A DNA stretch of 64,000 nucleotides. Source: Klenkia taihuensis. Lineage in GTDB: Bacteria; Actinomycetota; Actinomycetes; Mycobacteriales; Geodermatophilaceae. Each line of letters begins with the position of its first letter. Position 1 is the stretch's first letter. The stretch is taken from positions 1 to 64,000 of the forward strand of contig NZ_FOMD01000004.1 of assembly GCF_900112525.1 (NCBI RefSeq), written 5' to 3'. A model generated the notes under the pieces. It had not been told where the DNA came from. It ran no database searches and saw only the letters and a list, made by a program, of their open reading frames with translations. This document shows positions 10,109 to 19,486 of the stretch, in pieces. A program made the position numbers and the translations under genes.

Positions 10109-10651
10109 TCAGCGGACCGCGGCGTAGAGCACCATGTCCCGCCCGGTGCCGCCGATCTCGGTGTGGCTGCGGAGCAGCCCCTCGCGTGAGTAGCCGGCCG
10201 CCTCGGCGGTGCGCACCGACGCGGTGTTCCAGGGCTCGACGTGCAGCGCGACCCGGTGCAGGCCCGCGATCGTCCAGGCGAAGGCGGTCAGCGCGGTGAG
10301 GGCGGCTGCCGCGTACCCGTGCCCCCGCCGGGAGGGGAGGACGGCGTAGCCAGCCGTGGCCCGGCCCTCGCCGAGGTCCCGCAGGTGCAGCCCGACGGTG
10401 CCGACCATGCGGTCGTCGAGGTCGGTGGCGGCGACGGAGAACCCGGCGCCGGTGGTCCACCGGTCGTGCTGCCGGGTGATCCAGGCCCGGGCCTGCGCGT
10501 CGTCCGCGTGGGCGGGGAGGCTGCCGATCAGCGGGACGTAGAGGTCGGCGGCCAGCTCCCGGACGGCGGCCAGGTCGTCGTCCCGGAACGGCCGGAGGGC
10601 CACCGGGCCGCACCGTGGCGGCTCGGTGGGCCACGGCGGCAGCGGGGTCAC
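10109..10651 (-). CDS. GNAT-family N-acetyltransferase (RimJ/RimL-like)
   Basis: 180 residues beginning VALRPFRDDDLAAVRELA, a classic GNAT opening, with the acetyl-CoA loop GYAVLPSRRGHGYAAAAL and the C-terminal HRVALHVEPWNTASVRTAEAAGY typical of RimJ/RimL-type enzymes. The acceptor cannot be deduced. The GTG at 10651 was chosen because upstream in-frame sequence lacks domain character and runs into the promoter region of the divergent DUF222 gene. Confidence 0.85.
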   Translation of the reverse strand: MTPLPPWPTEPPRCGPVALRPFRDDDLAAVRELAADLYVPLIGSLPAHADDAQARAWITRQHDRWTTGAGFSVAATDLDDRMVGTVGLHLRDLGEGRATAGYAVLPSRRGHGYAAAALTALTAFAWTIAGLHRVALHVEPWNTASVRTAEAAGYSREGLLRSHTEIGGTGRDMVLYAAVR

Positions 10652-10748
10652 GCGCCCACGGTCCCCCTCAGGGGCAGCTCGTGTCCACGGCGGCACGGGC
10701 CTGCTCAGAACTCCGAGAACTGTCGTACCCCTGTGGTGAGGTGCAGGT

Positions 10749-12542
10749 ATGGCGTTGCAGGGGCGGTTCGGGGTCGAGGTGACCACCCGGTTCACCCCTG
10801 CCGGCTGGGCGCCGCCGGACCTGCCGCCGGCCGCCCCGCTGCCGCGGCTGACCGAGACGGCCGCGGCGTTCGATCTGACCGGCGCCGCCCTGGATGCCGA
10901 GATCGTGTCGGTGCGGGCCAAGCGGTCGGAGCTGGCCGCCTACGAGGCCGGGCTGATCGAGCGCAAGGCCACCCAGGGCGCCCAGCACGTGCTGCCGTTG
11001 CTGCCCGGCGCCCGCACCGACGTCGGTGGCGGGGAGGGCGAGGCGGAGCTGCAGGCGGCCGATGACTTCCTGCCCGACGAGGTGGCGGTGCTGCTGCGCT
11101 GCAGCGTCACCTCCGCCCGGCACCTGGTCGAGCACGCCCTGGTGCTGGTCCGCCAGCTCCCGGTGGTGTGGCACGCGCTGGCCGACGGCCGCATCGACGA
11201 GGCGCGGGCCCGGGTCGTCGTGCAGGAGCTGCGCTGGCAGGCGGCCTCGGTGGGCGGCCCGTTCGCCGACGAAGCCCTCGACGAGCTGGCCGCCCGGGCG
11301 GTCGGGTGGGCCGAGCGGGGCTGCCCGCCCACCACGCTGCGGGAGCGGCTGCAGGCCGGGCTGGTAGGCCTGGACCCCGAGGCCGCCGACCGGCGGCGGG
11401 AGCAGCGGGTGCGGGCCGGTGACGTGACCAGCGCTCCGACCGGTGACGGCACGTCCCAGCTGCGGGCCACCGGCGTGACGACCGAGCGGGCCGCGCTGAT
11501 CCGAGCCCAGCTGACCGCCTACGCCCGCAAGCTCAAGGCCGACGGCGACCCCCGACCCCTAGGCGCGCTCCGCAACGCCGTCCTGGACGCGCTGATCACC
11601 CGCCCCTGGGAACGCCTCGACCCGGCCGTGGCGCACGTGACCATCACCGCCGACCTGGCCGACCTCATCGACCCCGACCAGCTCACCGCCCTGCGCGACC
11701 TCATCGCACCCCCTGACCAGTCCGCCGACGGGTCGCACGCCGGGGACCCGCCCGCCGAGGCCGACGCCGCAACCACCAAGCCGCACGACCCGGCCAAGAG
11801 CGACCCGGCCGAAGCCACGGCCAGCAGCAACCCGGCCGAAGCCACGGCCAGGAGCGACCCGGCCGAGGCCACGGCTCCCACGAGCAGCGCCGACGCCACT
11901 GCGCCGGGTGGCACCCCCGCCCCGAGCAGTAGCGCCGCTGCCCCGGACGGCTGCGCCGGTGGGGTGGGGGACGTCGGCGGCCAACCGGTCACCCCGGCTG
12001 CCGTCCGGGAGCTGCTGCGCCGCATCGACGCCCTCGGCCTGGTCGACCCGGCCTTCGGGGACCTCGGCCTCACCCTCACCGACCGCGGCCGCACCCTGGC
12101 CGTGGCCTCACCCGCCGAGCTGCTCACCACAGCCCGCACCGGGGCCGGGCTCGGCCCACCACCGCCGACCGCCGGCTACACCCCCACCGCCGCGCAGTAC
12201 CGCTACCTACGCGCCCGCGACCGGCACTGCCGCTTCCCCGGCTGCCGCCGCACCGCCCAGGCCTGCGACGCCGACCACGTCATCCCCTACGACCACCACG
12301 ACCCGGCTGCGGGCGGACCGACGTGCGTCCGCAACCTGGCCCTGCTGTGCCGGCACCACCACCGGCTCAAGACCCACGCCCCCCGCTGGGCCTTCCGCCT
12401 CGACCCCGACGGCACCCTGCACGTCACCACCCCCGGCGGCACGAGCCTCACCACCCAGCCACCCGGTGCCGACCAGGTCCTCGACCCCGGCCGGCCGGAA
12501 CCGCCACCGCACGACCCCGTCGCCGACCCGGCACCGTTCTGA
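10749..12542 (+). CDS. DUF222 and HNH-endonuclease domain protein
   Basis: 597 residues. The N-terminal part (about 60-320) fits DUF222 with segments such as [19 protein letters not shown] and [19 protein letters not shown]. The C-terminal part carries an HNH/McrA-like nuclease: [20 protein letters not shown] and [18 protein letters not shown], with paired cysteines for zinc. A low-complexity Pro/Ala/Asp linker between them includes three 9-residue repeats. Such proteins occur in many copies in actinobacteria (for example the mycobacterial REP13E12 family); their function is not established. No recombination sites are visible at either end. Confidence 0.88.
   Translation: MALQGRFGVEVTTRFTPAGWAPPDLPPAAPLPRLTETAAAFDLTGAALDAEIVSVRAKRSELAAYEAGLIERKATQGAQHVLPLLPGARTDVGGGEGEAELQAADDFLPDEVAVLLRCSVTSARHLVEHALVLVRQLPVVWHALADGRIDEARARVVVQELRWQAASVGGPFADEALDELAARAVGWAERGCPPTTLRERLQAGLVGLDPEAADRRREQRVRAGDVTSAPTGDGTSQLRATGVTTERAALIRAQLTAYARKLKADGDPRPLGALRNAVLDALITRPWERLDPAVAHVTITADLADLIDPDQLTALRDLIAPPDQSADGSHAGDPPAEADAATTKPHDPAKSDPAEATASSNPAEATARSDPAEATAPTSSADATAPGGTPAPSSSAAAPDGCAGGVGDVGGQPVTPAAVRELLRRIDALGLVDPAFGDLGLTLTDRGRTLAVASPAELLTTARTGAGLGPPPPTAGYTPTAAQYRYLRARDRHCRFPGCRRTAQACDADHVIPYDHHDPAAGGPTCVRNLALLCRHHHRLKTHAPRWAFRLDPDGTLHVTTPGGTSLTTQPPGADQVLDPGRPEPPPHDPVADPAPF
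11802..11882 (+). repeat. Three tandem 27-bp units in the DUF222/HNH linker
   Basis: The units encode [18 protein letters not shown] and [10 protein letters not shown] partial DPAKS unit precedes them. They stay in frame, so copy-number change would alter linker length only. Confidence 0.75.
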
Positions 12543-12565
12543 GGGCGCCGGGCCGGGCAACGGGA

Positions 12566-14002
12566 TCAGGCAGAGACCTCGCGGCGGTCCTCGGACCACA
12601 TCGTGTGGAACGAGCCCTCGGCGTCGACCCTGCGGTAGGTGTGCGAGCCGAAGCGGTCGCGCAGGCCCTGGATCAGCGCGGCGGGGGAGCGCTCGGCGCG
12701 CAGGCCGTCGTAGTAGGCCAGCGCGCTGGCGAACCCGGGTGCGGGCACCCCGTGCCGCGCGGCACCGGCCACCACCTGCCGCCAGCCCTCCTGCGCGTCG
12801 GCCACGGCGTCGCGGAAGTACTCGTTGGTCAGCAGCGTGGTCAGGTCCGGCTCGTCGGTGAACACCTGGCGCACCCGGTCCAGGAACGCCGCCCGGATGA
12901 TGCAGCCGTCCCGCCAGATGGCCGCCAGCGCCGCCCGGTCGACGTCCCAGCCGTTGGCCTCCGCGCCCCGCGCGATCTGGTCGAAGCCCTGCGAGTAGGC
13001 GACCACCTTGGCCGCGTACAGCGCCTGGCGCACGCTCTCGACGAACCCGTCCCGGTCGGCGACCTGGTCGTCCCAGTCCCGCCCCGGCCCGGGCAGCACC
13101 TTCTGCGCCGCCTTCCGCTGGTCGACGTGCCCGGACAGCGCCCGCGCGAAGACCGCCTCCGCGATCCCGGACACCGGGGTCCCCAGGTCCAGCGCCGACT
13201 GCACCGTCCAGCGCCCGGTGCCCTTCTGCTCCGCCTCGTCGAGCACCACGTCGACGAACGGCTTCCCCGTCTTGCCGTCGGTGTGCCGCAGCACCTCCGC
13301 GGTGATCTCGATCAGGTAGGACTGGAGGTCGCCCTCGTTCCAGGTGGCGAACACGTCCCCGATCTCGGCCGGCGACAGCCCCAGCCCCTGGCGCAGCAGG
13401 TCGTAGGCCTCCGCGATCAGCTGCATGTCGGCGTACTCGATGCCGTTGTGCACCATCTTCACGAAGTGGCCCGCGCCGTCGGTGCCCACGTGCGTGCAGC
13501 ACGGCTCGCCGTCCACGTGCGCGGAGATGTCCTCCAGCACCGGCCCGACGATCGCGTAGGCCTCGGCCGACCCGCCGGGCATGATGCTCGGCCCGTTGAG
13601 CGCGCCCTCCTCACCACCGCTGATGCCGCAGCCGACGAAGTGGACGCCCCGGCCCCCGAGCTCCTCGGTCCGCCGGATGGTGTCGGTGTAGCGGGCGTTG
13701 CCGCCGTCCACCAGCACGTCGCCCTCGGCCAGCAGCGGGGCGATCTCGGAGATGACGGCGTCCGTCGGGTCGCCCGCCGCGACCATGATGACCACCGTGC
13801 GCGGCTGCTCCAGCTTGTCGACCAGCTCCTGCGGGGAGTCGGCGCGGACGAAGTCGCCCTCGTCGCCGTGCGCCTCCAGCAGTGCGTCGGTCTTGGCCGC
13901 CGTGCGGTTGTGCACCACCACCTGGTGGCCGTGCCGTGCCAGGTTGCGGGCCAGGTTGGCCCCCATCGTCGCGAGGCCGGTGACCCCGATCTGTCCGCTC
14001 AT
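12566..14002 (-). CDS. gnd: 6-phosphogluconate dehydrogenase, decarboxylating (NADP+)
   Basis: Oxidises 6-phosphogluconate to ribulose 5-phosphate in the oxidative pentose phosphate pathway. The 478-residue full-length protein has the nucleotide fold [52 protein letters not shown] and the catalytic [15 protein letters not shown]. It ends with [13 protein letters not shown], a normal C terminus. A perfect inverted repeat ends one base before its ATG (see 14004-14027). A gluconokinase that would feed this enzyme lies at 53.5 kb. Confidence 0.96.
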   Translation of the reverse strand: MSGQIGVTGLATMGANLARNLARHGHQVVVHNRTAAKTDALLEAHGDEGDFVRADSPQELVDKLEQPRTVVIMVAAGDPTDAVISEIAPLLAEGDVLVDGGNARYTDTIRRTEELGGRGVHFVGCGISGGEEGALNGPSIMPGGSAEAYAIVGPVLEDISAHVDGEPCCTHVGTDGAGHFVKMVHNGIEYADMQLIAEAYDLLRQGLGLSPAEIGDVFATWNEGDLQSYLIEITAEVLRHTDGKTGKPFVDVVLDEAEQKGTGRWTVQSALDLGTPVSGIAEAVFARALSGHVDQRKAAQKVLPGPGRDWDDQVADRDGFVESVRQALYAAKVVAYSQGFDQIARGAEANGWDVDRAALAAIWRDGCIIRAAFLDRVRQVFTDEPDLTTLLTNEYFRDAVADAQEGWRQVVAGAARHGVPAPGFASALAYYDGLRAERSPAALIQGLRDRFGSHTYRRVDAEGSFHTMWSEDRREVSA

Positions 14003-14003
14003 G

Positions 14004-14027
14004 GGTTCGGTCGTGCCCGACCGAACC
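14004..14027 (-). terminator. 9-bp perfect inverted repeat between bcp and gnd
   Basis: GGTTCGGTC and GACCGAACC flank a 6-base loop. On the minus strand it lies five bases after the bcp stop and abuts the gnd ATG, leaving no space for a ribosome site. It could be the bcp terminator, an operator, or a hairpin controlling gnd translation. Confidence 0.5.
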
Positions 14028-14032
14028 GGCGG

Positions 14033-14518
14033 CTAACCGAGACCGAGGTCTCGCCGCAGCTTGGCGACGTGACCGGTGGCCTTGACGTTGTAGGCGGCCC
14101 GCTCGACCTTGCCCTCGGCGTCGAGCACGAAGGTCGACCGGATCACGCCGACGACCTCCTTGCCGTACAGCTTCTTCGGCCCGTACGCCCCGAACGCGGC
14201 CAGCACCGACTTCTCCTCGTCCGAGACGAGGGTGATCGACAGCCCCTCCTTCTCCCGGAAGCGCATCAGCTTGTCGGGGGCGTCGGGGGAGATGCCGACG
14301 ATGTCCAGCCCCGCCTCGGCGAACTCGCCCGCGGCCGCGGTGAAGTCGACCGCCTGCGTCGTGCAGCCCGGGGTCAGCGCAGCCGGGTAGCAGTAGACGA
14401 CGACCCGCCGGCCCCGGTAGGAGGCCAGAGACACCGGGTTGCCCTCGGCGTCGGGCAGCGTGAAGTCCGGCGCCTGGTCGCCGGGGGACAGGCGCGTGGC
14501 GGTGGGGCTGTCGGTCAT
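14033..14518 (-). CDS. bcp: Thiol peroxidase / bacterioferritin comigratory protein (peroxiredoxin)
   Basis: 161-residue peroxiredoxin that reduces peroxides with thioredoxin-type electron donors. The peroxidatic cysteine is in [16 protein letters not shown], with [19 protein letters not shown] upstream and the family-typical ending segment [19 protein letters not shown] (here read as FVLDAEGK). The ATG at 14518 gives the usual N terminus. It sits between yjbQ and gnd on the same strand with short gaps, but a hairpin separates it from gnd. Confidence 0.92.
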   Translation of the reverse strand: MTDSPTATRLSPGDQAPDFTLPDAEGNPVSLASYRGRRVVVYCYPAALTPGCTTQAVDFTAAAGEFAEAGLDIVGISPDAPDKLMRFREKEGLSITLVSDEEKSVLAAFGAYGPKKLYGKEVVGVIRSTFVLDAEGKVERAAYNVKATGHVAKLRRDLGLG

Positions 14519-14560
14519 GCGGGCATGGTGGCAGACCCCACCGACGACCCGGGTCCGGGG

Positions 14561-14965
14561 TCAGCCGGCCAGGAAGCTCAGCCGCACGTGCCGCGTGGGG
14601 TTGTCGCCGTTGGTGTCCACGAAGCAGATCCGCTGCCACGTGCCCAGCGCCAACCGGCCCTCCAGCACCGGCACGGTCGCATGCGGCGGCACGAACGCCG
14701 GCAGCACGTGGTCCCGGCCGTGCCCGGGCGAACCGTGCCGGTGCCGCCACCGGTCGTCGGTGGGCAGCAGCTCGTCGAGCTGGGCGAGCAGGTCGTCGTC
14801 GCTGCCGGCGCCGGTCTCGATGATCGCCACCCCGGCGGTCGCGTGCGGCACGAACACCTGCAGCAGCCCGTCGGCCTCGCCGCGGACGAACTCGGCGCAC
14901 TCGTCGGTCAGGTCGACGACGGCCGGGGTCCGTCCGGTGCGGACCTGGCGCAGTTCCGATCGCAT
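14561..14965 (-). CDS. yjbQ: YjbQ/UPF0047 family protein
   Basis: 134 residues of the secondary thiamine-phosphate synthase enzyme family (YjbQ). Characteristic segments are [34 protein letters not shown] and [20 protein letters not shown]. Some members have weak thiamine-phosphate synthase activity, but the physiological role is unsettled. It diverges from rph across 36 bases. Confidence 0.88.
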   Translation of the reverse strand: MRSELRQVRTGRTPAVVDLTDECAEFVRGEADGLLQVFVPHATAGVAIIETGAGSDDDLLAQLDELLPTDDRWRHRHGSPGHGRDHVLPAFVPPHATVPVLEGRLALGTWQRICFVDTNGDNPTRHVRLSFLAG

Positions 14966-14987
14966 GGGACCAGTCTTCCCCGCCCAC

Positions 14988-14993
14988 TACCCT
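14988..14993 (+). promoter_or_regulatory. -10 box (TACCCT) before rph
   Basis: Ends 8 bases before the rph GTG, consistent with a leaderless transcript. Confidence 0.45.
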
Positions 14994-15001
14994 CGACCCA
15001 C

Positions 15002-15724
15002 GTGACCCGCCCCGACGGCCGCAGCGCCGACCAGCTCCGCCCGGTGACCATCACCCGCAACTGGCTCGACCACGCCGAGGGCTCGGTGCTCGTCGAGTTC
15101 GGCCGCACCCGCGTGCTCTGCGCGGCCAGCGTCACCGAGGGTGTGCCCCGCTGGCGCCGCGGCTCGGGCCTGGGCTGGGTGACCGCCGAGTACGCGATGC
15201 TGCCGCGCGCCACCCACACCCGCAGCGACCGCGAGTCGGTCAAGGGCAAGGTCGGCGGCCGCACGCACGAGATCAGCCGGCTCATCGGCCGCTCGCTGCG
15301 CGCCTCGATCGACCTGGGCGCCCTCGGGGAGAACTCCATCGCCCTGGACTGCGACGTGCTGCAGGCCGACGGCGGTACCCGCACCGCCGCCATCACCGGT
15401 GCCTACGTGGCCCTCGCCGACGCCGTCGCCCACCTCGGTGCGCGCGGCAAGCTGGCGAAGAAGGAGCCGCTCGCGCAGTCGGTGGCCGCGGTCAGCGTCG
15501 GCGTCGTCGACGGCGAGCCCCGCCTGGACCTCGCCTACGAGGAGGACGTGCGGGCCGGCACCGACATGAACGTGGTGTGCACCGGCGACGGCGGGTTCGT
15601 CGAGGTGCAGGGGACGGCGGAGGGCGCGGTGTTCGACCGCGCGACCCTCGACCAGCTGCTCGACCTCGCCGTCGCGGGGTGCGCCGAGCTCACCCGCATC
15701 CAGGCCGAGGCACTGGGCCGATGA
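15002..15724 (+). CDS. rph: Ribonuclease PH
   Basis: Phosphorolytic exoribonuclease trimming tRNA 3' ends. The 240-residue protein reads [19 protein letters not shown] at the start and contains [49 protein letters not shown] and [19 protein letters not shown], all family hallmarks. The GTG at 15002 follows a TACCCT box. Its TGA overlaps the rdgB ATG (ATGA), the conserved rph-rdgB pair of actinobacteria. Confidence 0.96.
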   Translation: MTRPDGRSADQLRPVTITRNWLDHAEGSVLVEFGRTRVLCAASVTEGVPRWRRGSGLGWVTAEYAMLPRATHTRSDRESVKGKVGGRTHEISRLIGRSLRASIDLGALGENSIALDCDVLQADGGTRTAAITGAYVALADAVAHLGARGKLAKKEPLAQSVAAVSVGVVDGEPRLDLAYEEDVRAGTDMNVVCTGDGGFVEVQGTAEGAVFDRATLDQLLDLAVAGCAELTRIQAEALGR

Positions 15725-16338
15725 GCCGGCTCGTCCTCGCCACCCGCAACGCCGGCAAGCTCGCCGAGCTGCAGCGGCTGCTGACCGCCGCCGTCCCCGG
15801 TGTCGAGGTGCTCGGGCTGCGCGACGTCCCCGAGTACCCCGAGGCGCCCGAGACCGGTGCGACCTTCGCCGACAACGCGCTGCTCAAGGCGCGGGAGGCG
15901 GTCCGGTACACCGGGCTGCCCGCGGTCGCCGACGACTCCGGCATCACCGTCGACGCGCTCAACGGCATGCCCGGCATCCTGTCCGCCCGCTGGTCGGGCC
16001 GGCACGGCGACGACCCGGCGAACACCGCCCTGCTGCTGGGGCAGCTGGCCGACGTCCCCGACGAGCGGCGCGGGGCTGGCTTCGTCTGCGCGGCGGCCGT
16101 CGTCCTGCCCGACGGCACCGAGCGGGTGCTCGAGGCAACCTGGCGGGGCAGCGTGCTGCGCGAGCCGCGCGGCAGCAACGGCTTCGGCTACGACCCGGTG
16201 TTCCTGCCCGAGGGCCTGGACCGGACGTCGGCCGAGCTCGAGCCCGCGGAGAAGGACGCGCTCAGCCACCGCGGCCAGGCCTTCGCCGCGCTCGTCCCCG
16301 TGCTGGCCGAGCTGCTCAGCGGGTCGCCGTCCAGCTGA
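15721..16338 (+). CDS. rdgB: dITP/XTP pyrophosphatase (RdgB/HAM1)
   Basis: Removes non-canonical purine nucleoside triphosphates from the pool. The 205-residue protein begins [17 protein letters not shown] and contains [25 protein letters not shown] and [15 protein letters not shown], the standard RdgB motifs. It is translationally coupled to rph. The last 23 bases overlap the convergent membrane-protein gene at 16316. Confidence 0.95.
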   Translation: MSRLVLATRNAGKLAELQRLLTAAVPGVEVLGLRDVPEYPEAPETGATFADNALLKAREAVRYTGLPAVADDSGITVDALNGMPGILSARWSGRHGDDPANTALLLGQLADVPDERRGAGFVCAAAVVLPDGTERVLEATWRGSVLREPRGSNGFGYDPVFLPEGLDRTSAELEPAEKDALSHRGQAFAALVPVLAELLSGSPSS

Positions 16339-16804
16339 CGAAGGCGACCGCGCCGGTGACGAACACGGGCGGGAAGGCCAGCACCAGGAACGCCGCGACC
16401 ACCCGGTCGGTGCGCCACCGGGGGGCCGGCGCGGCCGGACCGGCCGACCGCGCGGCCTGCCAGGCCTCGACCCGGGCCCAGGCCGGGGCCACCCCGCAGA
16501 GCAGGGCGGCTCCCGCCGTCCCGGCGAGTACCAGCGGCAGGTGACCCGGCTCCAGCGCGGCGACGCCGGCGGTCGCGGCGCCGGCCGCGAAGCCCGAGAC
16601 GGTGATCGCGCCGAGCACGAACACCGCCCCGAACACCAGCGCGGCGAGCAGGCACAGCCCGGGCCACAGCAGGGCCGCGGGGACGTCGGTGAGCAGCCCG
16701 ACCCCGGCGGCGACGGCCAGGCCGGCGAGCACCAGCACCAGCACGACCGCCATCGGCAGCCGCACCGGCTCCCGGACGGCGACGGGCCCGGTGACGGTGC
16801 TCAT
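16316..16804 (-). CDS. Small membrane protein downstream of the glycosyltransferase
   Basis: 162 residues with four or five hydrophobic segments, including [40 protein letters not shown] and the final [21 protein letters not shown] do not recognise a family. The ATG at 16804 overlaps the stop of the large glycosyltransferase (ATGA), so the two are probably produced together and may form one membrane complex. Confidence 0.75.
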   Translation of the reverse strand: MSTVTGPVAVREPVRLPMAVVLVLVLAGLAVAAGVGLLTDVPAALLWPGLCLLAALVFGAVFVLGAITVSGFAAGAATAGVAALEPGHLPLVLAGTAGAALLCGVAPAWARVEAWQAARSAGPAAPAPRWRTDRVVAAFLVLAFPPVFVTGAVAFVSWTATR

Positions 16805-19038
16805 GGCCGGTCCAGGGCCCACCCGAGCAGGCCGGTGGCGGGGGCCGGTGCCGCGGCGTGCCGGGCCCGGCGGGGGGACGGCGCGGGCACCGGCGGCGGC
16901 TCCTCGACCACCCGCGTGGGGGCCACCGGGGGCAGCGGACCGGTCCGGCGGACCACCCGCTCGGCCGGCGGCGGCACCGGCGGCAGCGCGCCCTCGGTGG
17001 GCCGCAGCGCCGGCACCGCGACGGCCGCCGGGGCCAGCTCGGCGATCAGGTCGTGCTCGTCGAGCGCCTCCAGGGCCGCCTGCAGGGCGGTCAGGTCGTC
17101 CAGGTGCAGCGGGGCCATCGGGTCCTCCGGGGTGTCGGGGGTCAGGGACGCGGGGGAGTGGCTGGTGAGCCCGTGCTGGGTCTTCTCCCAGTAGAAGGGC
17201 TTGGTGACCAGCTGCCAGGCGGCCTTGTAGGAGGCGACCGAGTGCAGCAGCCAGTAGAGGGGGGACAGCAGCGCGTAGCCGACCAGGCGGTAGCTGCGGC
17301 GCTTGAACCCGGCGAGCAGGCTGAGGTAGACGATCAGCCCGTTGCCCAGCAGCAGGTTGGCCAGGCTGACCACCTGCAGCCACGCCGGCAGCGGGGCGAA
17401 CAGGTGCGGGAAGGCCAGCCACAGCCCGAACACCGCCCACAGCGGCGGGGTCAGCAGGAAGGTGGCCGGGGTGCCGCCGATGGTGAGCAGGAACCCCAGT
17501 GCCTGCCGCGGCCCGATCGCGCGGACCAGCCGCACCGGGTGCCGGCTGTGCACCAGGAAGGTCTGCATGTAGCCCTTGATCCAGCGGCTGCGCTGGCGGA
17601 CCCAGTTGCCGAGGGCCATGTTGGCCTCCTCGTAGGTGGTCGAGTTGACCACCGCCACCCGCCCGCCGCGGGCCGAGGCGCGCACGCCGAGGTCGGCGTC
17701 CTCGGTGACGTTGAAGGGGTCCCAGCCGCCGAGCTCGCGGAGCATGCCGGCGCGGAAGTGGTTGCTGGTGCCGCCGAGCGGGGTCGGCAGCCGCAGCGCG
17801 TCCAGACCGGGCAGCGTGTAGTCGAACCACGAGCTGTACTCGAGGGTGAACATGCGGGTGAGCAGGTTCTCCTCGGCGTTGAAGTAGTTCAGCGCCGCCT
17901 GCACGCAGACCAGGTCGTCCCCGCCCTGGGCGAAGGCGACGACGGCCTTCTTCAGCTGGTCGGGGTCGGGCCGGTCCTCGGCGTCGTAGATGACCACCAG
18001 GTCGCCCCGGGCGAACGCCAGCCCGACGTTGCAGGCCCGCGGCTTGGTCTTGGGCATCGAGTGCGGCACGACCAGGATGCGGACGACGTCCGGCGGGGCG
18101 GCGGCCAGCGCGGCCTGCAGGGTCTCCGGGTCGTCCTCCTCCAGCAGGAGCAGGATCTCCAGCTTCTCCCGCGGGTAGTCCAGCCCGGCCAGGTTCTGCA
18201 TGAGCAGCCCGACGATCCCCGCCTCGCGGTAGACGGGGACCAGGATCGTGTAGCGCGGCAGGTCGGCGTCGGCGAGCGCCGCGACGTCGGCCGCGGTCAC
18301 CTGCTCGACGGTCTCCGACGCCGTCCCCACCGTGCTGATCAGTGCCTTCGCGCCCACGGCCAGGCCGATGACGACGTTGACCACCGCGAGCAGGACGACG
18401 ACGGTCGCGGGTGCGTCCAGCACCAGCCCCACGGCGATGGCCAGGACGGCGACGACGGCGCAGGCGACCTGCGGCCAGGTGAAGACGGTGGACGCCGACT
18501 CCTCGGGCCGGCGCTCGGCCAGCCCGGACACCGCCTCGTGCACGACCTCCTCGCGCCACACGGTGCGCAGCGCCCGTTGCACGTCCCAGTCGGTGGTGAC
18601 CAGCTGCTGCACCCGGGTGATGCCCGTGCGCTCGGCGACCACCTGCTGCACGTGCGCGCTGGGCCGGCCCGACGAGGCGACGACGACCTGCGGTTCGCCC
18701 TCCGGCCCGGTCTCCGTGCGCAGCGGCACCCACATCTCGCGGGCCAGCTCCGGGTAGGGGAACAGCCGGGCGAGGTCGGCGTCGACCTCGACCGGGTCGA
18801 CGAAGGTCATCTCGGTGCCCCACACCTCGGCGAGGGCCAGGTACAGGCGGCGGCGGGTGATCCAGCCGCGGGCCAGCAGCACCGACCCCAGCGGTTCGCC
18901 CACCTCGCGGGAGGCCGTCAGCGCCTCCGCCAGCTGCCCGGGGGTGATCGAGCCGTCGCCGACCAGCACGTCGCCCAGCCGTCGCTCGACCGCCGGCCGC
19001 GGCGCGGCGGGGTCGGGTCGGCGAGCGGTGGTGGTCAC
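16801..19038 (-). CDS. MshEN-domain family 2 glycosyltransferase (NfrB-like), membrane bound
   Basis: About 745 residues. The N-terminal 120 residues match the type II secretion E/MshEN domain: RLGDVLVGDGSITPGQLAEA then PLGSVLLARGWITRRRLYLA, the pattern that binds cyclic-di-GMP in MshE and NfrB. Two membrane helices follow, then a GT2 catalytic domain (RYTILVPVYREAGIVG, VIYDAEDRPDPDQ, NVTEDADLGVRA, RQRSRWIKGYMQTF) and C-terminal membrane helices plus a Pro-rich tail. The glycan product is unknown. The GTG at 19038 is chosen; GTG 19083 is an alternative, and the frame cannot extend far because tRNA-Leu lies upstream. Confidence 0.8.
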   Translation of the reverse strand: MTTTARRPDPAAPRPAVERRLGDVLVGDGSITPGQLAEALTASREVGEPLGSVLLARGWITRRRLYLALAEVWGTEMTFVDPVEVDADLARLFPYPELAREMWVPLRTETGPEGEPQVVVASSGRPSAHVQQVVAERTGITRVQQLVTTDWDVQRALRTVWREEVVHEAVSGLAERRPEESASTVFTWPQVACAVVAVLAIAVGLVLDAPATVVVLLAVVNVVIGLAVGAKALISTVGTASETVEQVTAADVAALADADLPRYTILVPVYREAGIVGLLMQNLAGLDYPREKLEILLLLEEDDPETLQAALAAAPPDVVRILVVPHSMPKTKPRACNVGLAFARGDLVVIYDAEDRPDPDQLKKAVVAFAQGGDDLVCVQAALNYFNAEENLLTRMFTLEYSSWFDYTLPGLDALRLPTPLGGTSNHFRAGMLRELGGWDPFNVTEDADLGVRASARGGRVAVVNSTTYEEANMALGNWVRQRSRWIKGYMQTFLVHSRHPVRLVRAIGPRQALGFLLTIGGTPATFLLTPPLWAVFGLWLAFPHLFAPLPAWLQVVSLANLLLGNGLIVYLSLLAGFKRRSYRLVGYALLSPLYWLLHSVASYKAAWQLVTKPFYWEKTQHGLTSHSPASLTPDTPEDPMAPLHLDDLTALQAALEALDEHDLIAELAPAAVAVPALRPTEGALPPVPPPAERVVRRTGPLPPVAPTRVVEEPPPVPAPSPRRARHAAAPAPATGLLGWALDRP

Positions 19039-19101
19039 CCCAGGGGCTTCGGCACCCGACCGCCGCGACCCCAGCGCGTTCACCCGTCCGGGTGGACACC
19101 G

Positions 19102-19182
19102 TGCGGGAGAGGGGAGTCGAACCCCTACGCCCGAAGGCACCAGGACCTAAACCTGGCGTGGCTGCCGTTACACCACTCCCGC
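19102..19182 (-). tRNA. tRNA-Leu (anticodon UAG)
   Basis: Read on the minus strand, acceptor arms GCGGGAG and CTCCCGC pair. The anticodon stem CCAGG/CCTGG encloses TTTAGGT, giving UAG for CUA codons. The long variable arm and the TTCGACT T-loop fit a class II leucine tRNA. The CCA end is not encoded. Confidence 0.95.
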
Positions 19183-19237
19183 GCTGCCCCGGAGTCTAGG
19201 AGCGGTGCGGGGGACCGGGACGTGGCACGCTGTGCGG

Positions 19238-19468
19238 GTGCCCCGCAGCCCCGAGCAGATCCAGCAGGAGATCGACGCCGCCCGCGAGTCCCTGGCGGCC
19301 ACCCTGGACCAGCTGGTCCACCGGGGCAGCCCGCAGCGCCTGCAGGCCCAGGCGCAGGAGCGCATCAAGCACTGGCTGAGCACCCCCGCCGGGCAGGCGA
19401 CCCTCGCCGCGGCCGGCCTGTTCGTCACCTTCGTCGTGGTGCAGAAGGTCCGGCACGCCCGGCGCTGA
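19238..19468 (+). CDS. DUF3618 family small membrane protein
   Basis: 76 residues starting PRSPEQIQQEIDAARESLAA, then LDQLVHRGSPQRLQAQAQER, and a single C-terminal membrane helix TLAAAGLFVTFVVVQKV. The opening helix and size match DUF3618, a conserved actinobacterial family of unknown role often linked to membrane-stress proteins. The GTG at 19238 fits the family start; GTG 19232 is also in frame. Confidence 0.8.
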   Translation: MPRSPEQIQQEIDAARESLAATLDQLVHRGSPQRLQAQAQERIKHWLSTPAGQATLAAAGLFVTFVVVQKVRHARR

Positions 19469-19486
19469 CCGCGCACACTGGCGGGT

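Noticed and set aside
10011-10127. Possible 38-residue hydrophobic peptide (GTG start) in the gap between the polymerase-domain gene and the acetyltransferase gene.
   Set aside because: No ribosome site, overlaps the convergent gene end, and hydrophobic runs appear easily in GC-rich sequence. The 129-base gap otherwise shows nothing I can name.
10749-12542. DUF222/HNH gene as part of a mobile element or insertion sequence.
   Set aside because: No terminal inverted repeats, target duplications or transposase nearby, and base composition matches neighbours.
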